A stretch of 38,660 bases of DNA from Bacillota bacterium (GCA_023400235.1 JAEXFI010000033.1:1-38660); one strand, 5' to 3'; positions 17,081 to 24,830 are shown, numbered from the stretch's first letter. Numbers and translations are program-made. Notes: a model not told the origin generated them from the sequence alone.

Positions 17081-17641
17081 ATGAAAGATGAGCTTTATGA
17101 AAGTGAAGAAACTTTGGCAAAAATCGATGAAGGCTTATATAAGGGATGTAAACGGGCAATTAGCCACGAGGATATGGACAGTGGGGTAATAATTATGGAA
17201 GAAGACCCCTATAGCCCTGATTCAATTCGTTTAATGGATGAATTGTCGGAAACTTTGGAATTCATAACAGGTGACAGTGGAAGGGCATCATTTGACCCAA
17301 GTGATGTTTGTGTTCCACGCGCGCTATTTATAGTAGCCCGCGACAAAAATGGAGAGGCTATGGGATGTGGAGCAATACGTCCTATCACAGAAGATATTGC
17401 CGAGTTGAAGCGTATGTATTCAAAAACTAAAAGTATTGGAGTAGGAACTAAAATGTTGGCATATTTGGAGTCACAGGCCCAGAAACTGGGATACTCAACG
17501 CTTTGGCTTGAAACCCGCTTGGTAAATCAAAAGGCTGTATCCTTTTATGAGGGTAGAGGGTATCAGCGCATAAACAACTATGGAAAGTATCAGAATAATC
17601 AAAAGTCGGTATGCCTTGAAAAGCTTCTGAATAATGTTTAA
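17081..17641 (+). CDS. GNAT-family N-acetyltransferase
   Basis: A 186-residue protein with a C-terminal GNAT fold. Residues about 85-105 (FIVARDKNGEAMGCGAIRP) form the central strands, KSIGVGTKML is the acetyl-CoA binding motif A, and LVNQKAVSFYEGRGYQRI is the conserved Asn/Tyr-containing motif B. About 40 acidic N-terminal residues precede the fold. The strong GGAGCGGGG site before the ATG supports the start. It lies 122 nt after the FkbH-like gene in the same direction and shares the cluster's AT-rich composition. It could acetylate the product for self-protection, as ZmaR does for zwittermicin, or tailor it; both are inferences. It could also be unrelated to the cluster. Confidence 0.85.
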   Translation: MKDELYESEETLAKIDEGLYKGCKRAISHEDMDSGVIIMEEDPYSPDSIRLMDELSETLEFITGDSGRASFDPSDVCVPRALFIVARDKNGEAMGCGAIRPITEDIAELKRMYSKTKSIGVGTKMLAYLESQAQKLGYSTLWLETRLVNQKAVSFYEGRGYQRINNYGKYQNNQKSVCLEKLLNNV

Positions 17642-17722
17642 TGTAAAACGTTGTTAACCTTTTCTTGCAATTATTATCTTTATTTTAGGAACTTGTTCAA
17701 TATATGGAAAATTTTTAAAACA

Positions 17723-17751
17723 CCTTGACTATTGTCCGGTTAAATGCTAAA
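17723..17751 (+). promoter_or_regulatory. Probable promoter of the riboflavin operon
   Basis: TTGACT at 17723-17728 and TAAATT at 17746-17751 are separated by exactly 17 nt. Transcription would start near 17758, about 30 nt before the FMN aptamer. The position directly upstream of the riboswitch is the main support, since the -10 matches the consensus in only four of six bases. Confidence 0.6.
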
Positions 17752-17787
17752 TTCATATTAATTGAATATAATAACAGTGTATTACGA

Positions 17788-17908
17788 ACACTTCAGGGTT
17801 AGGTGAAATTCCTTACCGGCGGTAGGTACTTATTGTGCGAGCCCGCGAGCGAAAGCAGATCCGGTCAGATTCCGGAGCCGACAGTACAGTCTGGATGGAA
17901 GATAGTGT
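17788..17908 (+). promoter_or_regulatory. FMN riboswitch (RFN element)
   Basis: The conserved RFN blocks appear in order: CTTCAGGG, GGTGAAATTCC, ACCGGCGGTA, GCCCGCGAGC, GATTCCGGAGCCGACAG and GTCTGGATGGAAGA. The closing helix P1 is ACACT (17788-17792) with AGTGT (17904-17908). The aptamer lies directly upstream of ribD and is followed by an intrinsic terminator, so FMN binding should lower transcription of the riboflavin genes. Confidence 0.97.
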
Positions 17909-17928
17909 GTTTTATTTTGATTTTTTAT

Positions 17929-17967
17929 GTCCCTGGGGTATTTTTACTTCCAGGGACTTTGTGTTTT
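17929..17967 (+). terminator. Riboswitch-controlled intrinsic terminator
   Basis: GTCCCTGG (17929-17936) pairs perfectly with CCAGGGAC (17950-17957), and the stem is followed by TTTGTGTTTT. It lies between the FMN aptamer and the ribD start codon, as expected for the expression platform of a transcription-attenuating riboswitch. Confidence 0.88.
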
Positions 17968-17994
17968 ATTACGGAAATACACGGGAGCTTGAAT

Positions 17995-19098
17995 ATGGAG
18001 ACGAATGAATACTACATGAAAAGAGTATTAGAGCTGGCAGCCGGCGGGTGGGGAAGAACCAATCCCAACCCTCTGGTAGGCGCCCTGATTGTTAAAAACG
18101 GGGAGATAGTAGCTGAGGGATACCATGAAATACTGGGAGGTGCACATGCGGAGGTGTCTGCCTTTAAAAATGCACGGCAGGAGGTCAGGGGAGGCACTCT
18201 CTATGTAAATCTGGAACCCTGCTCGCATTACGGGAGGACACCTCCCTGTGCAGAGGCTGTAATAAAGGCCGGAATCGCCAAGGTGGTGATTGCAATGGAG
18301 GACCCAAACCCCAGGGTCTGCGGCAGAGGTGTGAAGCTTTTGAGGGATGCCGGTATAGAGACGGTTGTGGGGGTGCTTGAGGATGAAGCCGTAAGGCTTA
18401 ATGAAATATTCATAAAATATGTGACTCAACAAAAGCCCTTTGTGATTTTAAAGGCTGCAATGACACTTGACGGCAAAATCGCCACAGCAACCGGAGACTC
18501 CAAGTGGATTTCAGGAGAGAGTTCAAGGCAACAGGTGCACCTTTTGCGTGACAGGGTGGCTGCCATCATGGTGGGAGTGGACACAGTACTGGCGGACAAT
18601 CCTGCACTTACTGCCCGGCCGGAGGGAAAAGACGGAAAGGACCCGGTAAGGATAATTGTTGACAGTAAAGGCAAAATACCCATAGACAGCCGTGTAATCA
18701 GGAATGAGGCTGCGGCAGGTACCATTCTTGCAACAACCACTGCAATTGATGCTGAAAAGGAGAAGCTGCTGCGGGAAAAAGGTGTAAGGCTTCTGAAGCT
18801 GGACGGCCCGGACGGACATGTGGAGCTGGAGGAGCTGTTGAAACAGCTGTACAACCTGGAGCTGGACAGTGTACTGCTTGAAGGCGGAGGAGGGTTGAAT
18901 GCCGCAGCACTGTATGCAGGAATAGTAGACAAGGCTATGATATTTATAGCCCCCAAAATAATTGGAGGAAGAGCCGCCAAGACTCCGGTGGAAGGCGAAG
19001 GTATAGGCCTGATGAGGGATGCGCTCAGGTTGGAGGAAGTGAGCGTAAGCAGATTTGAGGATGACCTCCTGATAGAGGGATATGTAAGAAAGAAATAA
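17995..19098 (+). CDS. ribD: Bifunctional riboflavin biosynthesis deaminase/reductase RibD
   Basis: A 367-residue protein that deaminates and then reduces the pyrimidine intermediate made by GTP cyclohydrolase II. The deaminase domain (about 1-145) has the zinc ligands His51 in GAHAEV and Cys76/Cys85 in PCSHYGRTPPC, with catalytic Glu53. The reductase domain (about 150-367) has LKAAMTLDGKIA, WISGE, VGVDTVLADNP and LEGGGGLN. The ATG at 17995 is chosen because GGGAG lies 7 nt upstream and because the open frame that extends back to 17803 runs through the riboswitch and terminator. It is the first gene of the operon. A 145-nt gap follows before ribE. Confidence 0.97.
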   Translation: METNEYYMKRVLELAAGGWGRTNPNPLVGALIVKNGEIVAEGYHEILGGAHAEVSAFKNARQEVRGGTLYVNLEPCSHYGRTPPCAEAVIKAGIAKVVIAMEDPNPRVCGRGVKLLRDAGIETVVGVLEDEAVRLNEIFIKYVTQQKPFVILKAAMTLDGKIATATGDSKWISGESSRQQVHLLRDRVAAIMVGVDTVLADNPALTARPEGKDGKDPVRIIVDSKGKIPIDSRVIRNEAAAGTILATTTAIDAEKEKLLREKGVRLLKLDGPDGHVELEELLKQLYNLELDSVLLEGGGGLNAAALYAGIVDKAMIFIAPKIIGGRAAKTPVEGEGIGLMRDALRLEEVSVSRFEDDLLIEGYVRKK

Positions 19099-19187
19099 GT
19101 CATAAAGTCAATTGCGGTGAAATCTTCGGCTCCCAGGCGAATATGTACTTTCAAGCACTTTGTTTAAAGGTTTCAACGGCTTGGGCC

Positions 19188-19205
19188 ATGGGCTTTGAAG
19201 CCCAT
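19188..19205 (+). other. Short hairpin between ribD and ribE
   Basis: ATGGGC (19188-19193) pairs with GCCCAT (19200-19205) around TTTGAA. No T-run follows, so it is more likely an mRNA stability or processing element than a terminator. The rest of the 145-nt gap shows no clear promoter. Confidence 0.35.
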
Positions 19206-19243
19206 AGTGATTGACTTAATATATAAATTATGAAAGGAGTGCC

Positions 19244-19912
19244 ATGTTTACAGGAATAATAGAGGAGGCAGGTGAAGTCAGGTCCATTATCAAAGGAAGC
19301 CTGTCCATACAACTGGAAATAAAATGTTCAGGTATTATGAATGATGCCAGGCGGGGAGACAGTATCGCAGTAAACGGTATTTGCCTCACCGTTACCCGTA
19401 TGGGAGCGAATTGGTTTGCAGCAGATGTAATGCCTGAAACCATGAGAAGGACCAGCCTGGGGGACTTGAAGCCGGGAGACGGAGTAAACCTTGAAAGGGC
19501 TCTGCGGCTTTCAGACAGGCTGGGAGGACATATTGTTACCGGGCATATAGACGGTACGGCAGTACTGGCAAAAAGAGCTGCAGAGGACAACGCAGTATGG
19601 CTTACCTTTGATGCCCCCGGACATATACTAAAGTACATTGTCAATAAAGGCTCCGTGGCGTTGGACGGCACAAGCCTTACGGTAGCACGGGTGGATGAAA
19701 AATCTTTTATGGTGTCTCTGATACCGCTTACCGCCGGTGTTACAACTCTCGGAAACAGAAAAGCCGGGGATATGGTGAATGTGGAGTGTGATGTAATGGG
19801 AAAATATGTTGAAAAGCTGCTGGAGGCAAGTCTTGCAGCACCAAGGGCTGAGAGAAGGGAAGCAGGAACGGTGCTGACAATGAATTTTTTGAAGGAAAAC
19901 GGCTTTGCGTAA
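19244..19912 (+). CDS. ribE: Riboflavin synthase, alpha subunit
   Basis: A 222-residue protein that converts two molecules of 6,7-dimethyl-8-ribityllumazine into riboflavin and a pyrimidine. It shows the characteristic two-fold internal repeat: MFTGIIEEAGEV starts the first half, with AVNGICLTV and MPETMRRTSLG; GGHIVTGHIDG starts the second half, with ALDGTSLTV and IPLTAGVTTLG. Length is normal. A GAAAGGAGTG site precedes the ATG. It is the second gene of the riboflavin operon, after ribD and before the tandem-repeat spacer and ribBA. Confidence 0.97.
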   Translation: MFTGIIEEAGEVRSIIKGSLSIQLEIKCSGIMNDARRGDSIAVNGICLTVTRMGANWFAADVMPETMRRTSLGDLKPGDGVNLERALRLSDRLGGHIVTGHIDGTAVLAKRAAEDNAVWLTFDAPGHILKYIVNKGSVALDGTSLTVARVDEKSFMVSLIPLTAGVTTLGNRKAGDMVNVECDVMGKYVEKLLEASLAAPRAERREAGTVLTMNFLKENGFA

Positions 19913-19917
19913 AAAAA

Positions 19918-20007
19918 CATAGGTAATAAATCAACCATAGGTAATAAATCAACCATAGGTAAGAAATCAACCATGGGTATAAGATCAAACATGTGTAAGT
20001 AGTCTTA
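19918..20007. repeat. Five 18-bp tandem direct repeats between ribE and ribBA
   Basis: The unit CATAGGTAATAAATCAAC begins at 19918, 19936, 19954 (one change), 19972 (four changes) and 19990 (strongly diverged). The array fills most of the gap between the ribE stop and the ribBA ribosome binding site. The unit is not self-complementary. The gradient from identical to diverged copies suggests local slippage with decay at one end. Confidence 0.9.
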
Positions 20008-20053
20008 TAATGCATAAAAAGTCTTAAAATAACATAAAAAGGAGGCTGGGCAG

Positions 20054-21304
20054 ATGGAATTTAACTCCATTGAGGAAGCAATAGAGGATATCAGACAGGG
20101 AAAAATGATTGTGGTCATAGATGACGAGGACAGAGAAAACGAGGGGGACCTTCTAATGGCAGCGGAAAAGGTTACTCCCGAAAGCATCAATTTTATGGCT
20201 GCCCAGGGCAGAGGAATGATTTGTGCACCTTTGACGGAGGAACGTGCCAAAGCTCTGGAGCTCAATCTGATGGTGGAGAGAAATACCGAAAGCATGAAGA
20301 CTGCCTTTACAGTTACGGTAGACCACAAAAGCTCCACCACAGGAATATCAGCCTTTGAAAGGGCCAACACAATCAAGATGCTGGCGGAGCCTGATGCTGC
20401 AAGCAGCGATTTTATGAGGCCAGGGCATATATTTCCTCTCATCGCCAGAGATGGAGGAGTCTTAAAGCGGTCAGGCCATACTGAAGCGGCAGTGGATCTG
20501 GCCAGATTGGCTGGCCTTCATCCGGCAGGGGCCATATGTGAGATTATGAACGAAGATGGCACTATGGCCAGAGTTCCACAGCTGATGAGCTTTGCAGACA
20601 GGCACGGACTGAAGGTAATAACGGTGGCGGAATTGATCAGATACAGAAGAAGCCGTGAAAAACTGGTAAGGGCCGCTGCTCGTGCAAAAATGCCCACAGA
20701 ATACGGAGAATATACTATTGCTGCCTATGAAAACATTATGAACAATGAGCATCATGTAGCCTTGATCCTGGGGGAGATTGAATCTGCGGACGACCGGCCT
20801 GTACTGGTAAGGGTGCACTCCGAGTGTCTGACGGGGGATGCCTTTCACTCCAGGAGATGTGACTGCGGAGAACAGCTGGATGCTGCGCTGAGACAGATCA
20901 GCAGAGAGGGGCGGGGCATATTGCTCTATATGCGTCAGGAAGGACGGGGAATAGGCCTTGTAAATAAAATCCGGGCTTATGAACTGCAGGATAAGGGTAA
21001 GGACACAGTAGAAGCCAATGAGTTGCTGGGCTTTGCTCCTGATTTGCGGGAATATGGAATAGGAGCCCAGATACTATATGATCTGGGAGTGAGGAAAATA
21101 CGGCTTTTGACCAATAATCCCAAGAAGGTGGTGGGGCTGGAGGGCTATGGACTTGAAGTAGTAGAAAGAGTTCCCATTCTGGTTGAAGCAAATGAAGCAA
21201 ATGAATTTTACATGAAGACAAAAAAAGATAAAATGGGGCATATTTTTAATGAGGTCAGCAACAATTTAAATACATTTGAACATCAGGAGGGTGTGAAAGC
21301 ATGA
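20054..21304 (+). CDS. ribBA: Bifunctional 3,4-dihydroxy-2-butanone-4-phosphate synthase / GTP cyclohydrolase II
   Basis: A 416-residue protein that starts both branches of riboflavin synthesis. The N-terminal RibB domain (about 1-200) has the acidic metal-binding loop DDEDRENEGDL, SINFMAAQGRGMIC and RPGHIFPL. The C-terminal RibA domain (about 205-400) has the zinc-ligand block HSECLTGDAFHSRRCDCGEQ, RQEGRGIGLVNKIRAYELQD and LTNNPKK. The GGAGG site 10 nt before the ATG fixes the start. The stop overlaps the ribH start in an ATGA, which points to translational coupling. Confidence 0.97.
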   Translation: MEFNSIEEAIEDIRQGKMIVVIDDEDRENEGDLLMAAEKVTPESINFMAAQGRGMICAPLTEERAKALELNLMVERNTESMKTAFTVTVDHKSSTTGISAFERANTIKMLAEPDAASSDFMRPGHIFPLIARDGGVLKRSGHTEAAVDLARLAGLHPAGAICEIMNEDGTMARVPQLMSFADRHGLKVITVAELIRYRRSREKLVRAAARAKMPTEYGEYTIAAYENIMNNEHHVALILGEIESADDRPVLVRVHSECLTGDAFHSRRCDCGEQLDAALRQISREGRGILLYMRQEGRGIGLVNKIRAYELQDKGKDTVEANELLGFAPDLREYGIGAQILYDLGVRKIRLLTNNPKKVVGLEGYGLEVVERVPILVEANEANEFYMKTKKDKMGHIFNEVSNNLNTFEHQEGVKA

Positions 21305-21768
21305 CAGTAAAAACATATGAAGGAAATCTGATTGCCCAGGGGCTGCGTTTAGGAATCGTAGTGGGCAGGTTTAACGAATTTATCAGCAGTAAGCTGCTGG
21401 GAGGGGCAATAGACGCTCTGGCAAGACATGGAGGTGATACTGAAAATATTGAAGTGGCATGGGTGCCAGGTGCGTTTGAAATCCCCCTGGCAGCGCAAAA
21501 GCTGGCCGGCTCACAGAGATTTGATGCAGTTATCTGCCTGGGCGCAGTCATAAGGGGGTCCACTCCTCATTTTGATTACGTTGCCGCCGAAGTATCCAAG
21601 GGCATAGCAAAGGTTTCCCTGGATAGCGGAATTCCGGTAGTTTTTGGAGTATTAACCACTGACACCATTGAGCAGGCTATAGAAAGATCAGGAACAAAAG
21701 CCGGAAACAAGGGCTATGATGCTGCTGTTACAGCTATTGAAATGGCAAATCTTCTCAAGCTCTTTTAG
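21301..21768 (+). CDS. ribH: 6,7-Dimethyl-8-ribityllumazine synthase (beta subunit)
   Basis: A 155-residue protein that condenses the RibD and RibB products into the lumazine precursor of riboflavin, normally as a 60-subunit capsid. Visible motifs are GRFNEFIS, PGAFEIPL, LGAVIRGSTPHFDYV (with the catalytic His) and VVFGVLTTDT. The ATG overlaps the ribBA stop by four bases. No clear terminator follows within the next 200 nt. Confidence 0.97.
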   Translation: MTVKTYEGNLIAQGLRLGIVVGRFNEFISSKLLGGAIDALARHGGDTENIEVAWVPGAFEIPLAAQKLAGSQRFDAVICLGAVIRGSTPHFDYVAAEVSKGIAKVSLDSGIPVVFGVLTTDTIEQAIERSGTKAGNKGYDAAVTAIEMANLLKLF

Positions 21769-22003
21769 TTAAAATAATGTATATGCTAAATTTGACACCT
21801 ATAAAATCTTTGATTATTCAAAAAATATATTTACAAAGTGAAGAAGATACCTTGAAACATTTAAAATGATAGAGTACCATGATTATTACAGATATGGGTT
21901 GAAAAATGTAAGTAACATAATCGATTAATGTAATCAAAAAGTACTAGTTCATATTTGCAAAACTTCACATAAGGTTATTTAGTCAAATTATAGGGAGGTT
22001 AAT
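21769..22003. other. AT-rich spacer after the riboflavin operon
   Basis: This 235-nt stretch has no plausible gene. TTGACA at 21792-21797, followed after 17 nt by TATTCA, is a weak promoter candidate for the small gene at 22004. No convincing hairpin ends the riboflavin operon here. A strong GGGAGG ribosome binding site closes the stretch. Confidence 0.4.
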
Positions 22004-22144
22004 ATGAAAGGTTGGAATCCATTTGGAAAGGTTGACATGGAAATAGGCAGTTTTATTAAGTCATCCCCCTTTAACAAAGAGTATGGCTGGGGAAAGCCTG
22101 AAGAAGCTGAAAGAACTGAAAAGGCTAATAGAAAAGGTAAATAA
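22004..22144 (+). CDS. Unrecognised 46-residue small protein
   Basis: An ATG preceded by TAGGGAGGTTAAT, close to an ideal ribosome binding site, opens a 46-codon frame. An intrinsic terminator starts six bases after its stop. The peptide begins MKGWNPFGKVDMEIG, continues through an aromatic/Ser/Pro-rich middle (SFIKSSPFNKEYGWG) and ends in a charged Lys/Glu/Arg tail. It has no Cys, no signal peptide and no membrane segment. I do not recognise a family. The ribosome binding site plus the immediate terminator make it a likely real monocistronic gene or the last gene of a short transcript. Function is unknown. Confidence 0.65.
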   Translation: MKGWNPFGKVDMEIGSFIKSSPFNKEYGWGKPEEAERTEKANRKGK

Positions 22145-22150
22145 GCATAG

Positions 22151-22178
22151 CCTGGCAGTTAATCCTGCCGGGTTTTTT
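22151..22178 (+). terminator. Intrinsic terminator after the 46-codon gene
   Basis: CCTGGCAG (22151-22158) pairs with CTGCCGGG (22165-22172) with one G-T pair and a 6-nt loop, followed directly by a run of six T. The position just after the small gene's stop supports that gene as a transcription unit. Confidence 0.88.
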
Positions 22179-22358
22179 ATTTTCTTCACAGGATCAGTCA
22201 TATGAATTTAAAGCTCTGTAATGCATTTTTAACATATTTACAGATGGTAATATGATAAAATTATAAGAAAAAAGGCCGATTTTTACCCGGATTTAGCAGG
22301 ATATTCCGTGGAAAAGGCTTTATTTCAAACAGCATTATTAAATATACAGGAGCAGGAA

Positions 22359-24155
22359 ATGATTCGAAAAGTTTTGATATTTATTTTATTACTGTGCTTT
22401 ACAGTATCTGGTTTTGTCCCGCCCGCAAGAGCAGCTCAGGTTTTACCTGAAAAGAAACTTGAACTTCATGCCTTTTACCCGGCGCAAATGACTTTTTCAG
22501 AGAGTTCAAAAAAATATATTGATGCACTGGACACTGTGAGCTTTGCATGGGGCAGAATGTACCGGGATTTGCAGGACGGAGTTGTCACCCAGCTTGGAAA
22601 AAACGGAAACACAATGTTCTATTACCCTTCTGATTACATAGACGTTTTGAAATATGCCAAAAGTAAAAACAAGCCCATTCAGTTGAACATATTCTCAGAC
22701 AGTACCAATGCTGTTGAGATTCTGCCCTACAAGGAGCAGCGGGATAGGGCCGTCAACGCTATTGAGGAGCTGCTGAAAAGTGATGTGGGTAACGGCAGCG
22801 AAATTTACTTTGATGGTGTGGTCATTGATTTTGAAGGTCTTCAGAACAAGGATGCAAACGGAAAGGTAATTGTTATTAACGGCAGGGATATAAAGAGCTG
22901 GTACAATGAATTCCTGACCCAGCTGAGCAGCCGTCTGAAGGCAATAAATAAAACCTTATACGTTGCCGTAAACCCTCTTTTGAACTATTCAGGCTATGAT
23001 TATAAAAGAATTGCGGCTGTTGCTGACAGGATGATTATAATGGCTCACGACTATGAACCGGTGACTAAATTGAACAAGTCCCAGGTAGTTCAGTACTCGG
23101 GCTATAACAGCATATCTCCCATTGATGGCCTGGCCCCCATAAAAAAGCTGAGGCTGGCCTTTGAGGATGTTAAAAATACCGTTGACAAGGCAAATCAAGC
23201 AAAGGTAATGCTTCAAATAAATTTTGACGCAGCCCAGTGGAGGTATTCCATGGCTGGGGCTGGCTCCTGGAATAAGGCACCGGGCAGCGTTATGAGCATT
23301 GAGACCAGGAATACACCTACCTATCAGATGATTTATGACCGCATTCATAATATCAGGGGCAAGTCCACAGGTATGACCTACGGTTATAATAATGAGCTGC
23401 AAAGCCCCGTGCTGCAGTTTTATGACGAGGTTGACCACACCTATAATATTGCCATATATGAGGACAGCAGGAGTGTCAAGGCAAAAGTGGACCTGGTGAA
23501 GGAATACGGGCTTGGGGGAATTTCCCTGTGGAGCCTGGCCAATGTTCCGGACTTTGATGACAAGACTTCAAAGGCATATGGACTTGATGTCTGGAGCAAT
23601 ATAATTGCTGCTCTTCCGGTTAAGGCCCCTGCTGCCACAGGAACCAAGGCTGTTTTTTCAGACAAGGTGGTTGAGACTGCTGTTAGAAAGCAGTTGATGA
23701 AGCCCACGGGCACAATTTACAGCAATGAACTGTTAAAGGTGTACAGGCTGGCAATTCCTACGGGAGTTAAATCCCTTGTGGACCTGAAAAAGCTGTCCAA
23801 TCTTGAATATCTGGATGTGAGCAATGCGAATATTTCAAGCATATCCAGTGTAAGCAGTCTCAAAAATCTCAGAGTGCTGTACCTCCAAAGGAATTCCATA
23901 GCAGATATAACGCCGCTGAAGGGACTGACCAAACTGGAGGTGCTCTCACTAAACGGCAACAGAATTTCTGGCATAGGCTCTCTTTCAGGACTTACGTCCC
24001 TGACGGAATTATACATAAGAGACAACCTGATATGGGATTACTCACCGCTTGTAAATTTGAAGAAGCTCAATATATTGTACTTGAAGGGCAATAAATCAAC
24101 AAACTATATAAAGCTTGACAATGTAAAAAAAGGCCTGCTGGAAAAAGATTTTTAG
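22359..24155 (+). CDS. Secreted GH18-like glycosidase with C-terminal leucine-rich repeats
   Basis: A protein of 598 residues from the chosen start. The ATG at 22359 is preferred over the GTG at 22308 because it has a closer ribosome binding site and directly starts a clean signal peptide (MIRK, hydrophobic core, PARAA cleavage region near residue 26). Residues about 30-420 resemble family 18 glycoside hydrolases: FDGVVIDFEG is the DGxxxDxE catalytic signature, with the Glu as acid/base. YVAVNPLL and GGISLWSLANVPDF match later strands of the barrel. Residues about 430-598 carry four to five internalin-like repeats of the LxxLxxLxLxxNxIxxIxxL type. The protein should be exported and act on cell-wall or chitin-like glycans. 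The repeats suggest a binding role. The substrate is not determined. Confidence 0.85.
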   Translation: MIRKVLIFILLLCFTVSGFVPPARAAQVLPEKKLELHAFYPAQMTFSESSKKYIDALDTVSFAWGRMYRDLQDGVVTQLGKNGNTMFYYPSDYIDVLKYAKSKNKPIQLNIFSDSTNAVEILPYKEQRDRAVNAIEELLKSDVGNGSEIYFDGVVIDFEGLQNKDANGKVIVINGRDIKSWYNEFLTQLSSRLKAINKTLYVAVNPLLNYSGYDYKRIAAVADRMIIMAHDYEPVTKLNKSQVVQYSGYNSISPIDGLAPIKKLRLAFEDVKNTVDKANQAKVMLQINFDAAQWRYSMAGAGSWNKAPGSVMSIETRNTPTYQMIYDRIHNIRGKSTGMTYGYNNELQSPVLQFYDEVDHTYNIAIYEDSRSVKAKVDLVKEYGLGGISLWSLANVPDFDDKTSKAYGLDVWSNIIAALPVKAPAATGTKAVFSDKVVETAVRKQLMKPTGTIYSNELLKVYRLAIPTGVKSLVDLKKLSNLEYLDVSNANISSISSVSSLKNLRVLYLQRNSIADITPLKGLTKLEVLSLNGNRISGIGSLSGLTSLTELYIRDNLIWDYSPLVNLKKLNILYLKGNKSTNYIKLDNVKKGLLEKDF

Positions 24156-24195
24156 TCCTAAATCTTCTAAAGTAATGTACCTATTTATTGTAGTA

Positions 24196-24204
24196 TGCTA
24201 TAAT
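24196..24204 (+). promoter_or_regulatory. Extended -10 promoter before the membrane-protein gene
   Basis: TGCTATAAT at 24196-24204 is a perfect extended -10 element. No good -35 is seen, which extended -10 promoters can tolerate. It lies 83 nt upstream of the next start codon and after the previous gene's stop. Confidence 0.5.
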
Positions 24205-24286
24205 TCGTTATAGCTTTATAAATTACAATCGTATTCAAAATCGAAATACCATTAACCGCCTAAAATAAAGGCGGATGGAGGTTTGC

Positions 24287-24829
24287 ATGAAAAAATACAT
24301 GTCAGGCGGCTGGGCTGTTCTGAAAAATTATATTTTTGCCATGATTTTCTTTTATATCTTTTTTATTGGGTTTTATTCAAGAGCCAGTCTTTTTTCCATA
24401 GCAATTTTTATTGTTATGGTATTCTTGATTTATTTCGAGCTTACTCACCATGCGGGTGTGGATAAAAGGCGGTATGGAGGCATAAATCCAGCTGACGGGA
24501 TTATTTATGGTTTGCTTGCAATAGCTCCCATGGTGCTCCTCCAGATAATAATCTCCTTTCTAAGCTTTGAATCAACAGAGGTGTTTGACTTTGGAAAGCT
24601 GCAGGTAAACCTTATAAAGGGCTTTTCAGCACCCATGCTGTTTATAGCCAGGTTGGGAGGCTACAGCCTGCCCGGTTACATTATTGCCTGGGCCACCATT
24701 GTAATAGTTGCCGCCCTGGGATATTATTCAGGTTACAAAAACTTTGACCTGAGTGCCTATACAAGACAGCTTTTTGGTCTGCAACCGAGAAGAAAACCTA
24801 CAACTCACAAGAAAAGAAGGTTCTGGTAA
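24287..24829 (+). CDS. Small integral membrane protein of unknown function
   Basis: A 180-residue protein. The ATG at 24287 is chosen because GGAGG at 24277-24281 would overlap the alternative ATG at 24275. Four hydrophobic segments are visible: residues about 8-28, 30-50, 72-94 and 124-148. A very basic tail (RRKPTTHKKRRFW) at the C-terminus is likely cytoplasmic. I do not recognise a family. Its stop precedes the next ATG by one base, so it is almost certainly co-translated with the HEAT-like protein. Confidence 0.8.
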   Translation: MKKYMSGGWAVLKNYIFAMIFFYIFFIGFYSRASLFSIAIFIVMVFLIYFELTHHAGVDKRRYGGINPADGIIYGLLAIAPMVLLQIIISFLSFESTEVFDFGKLQVNLIKGFSAPMLFIARLGGYSLPGYIIAWATIVIVAALGYYSGYKNFDLSAYTRQLFGLQPRRKPTTHKKRRFW

Positions 24830-24830
24830 A

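Noticed and set aside
18426..19154. Minus-strand open frame of about 240 codons over ribD
   Set aside because: It is antisense to a well-supported ribD, is Ser/Pro/Ala-rich as expected for a shadow frame, and has no ribosome binding site or motif.
19228..19992. Minus-strand open frame over ribE with a repeated PMVDLL segment
   Set aside because: The repeat is only the antisense reading of the 18-bp DNA repeats, and the rest shadows ribE.
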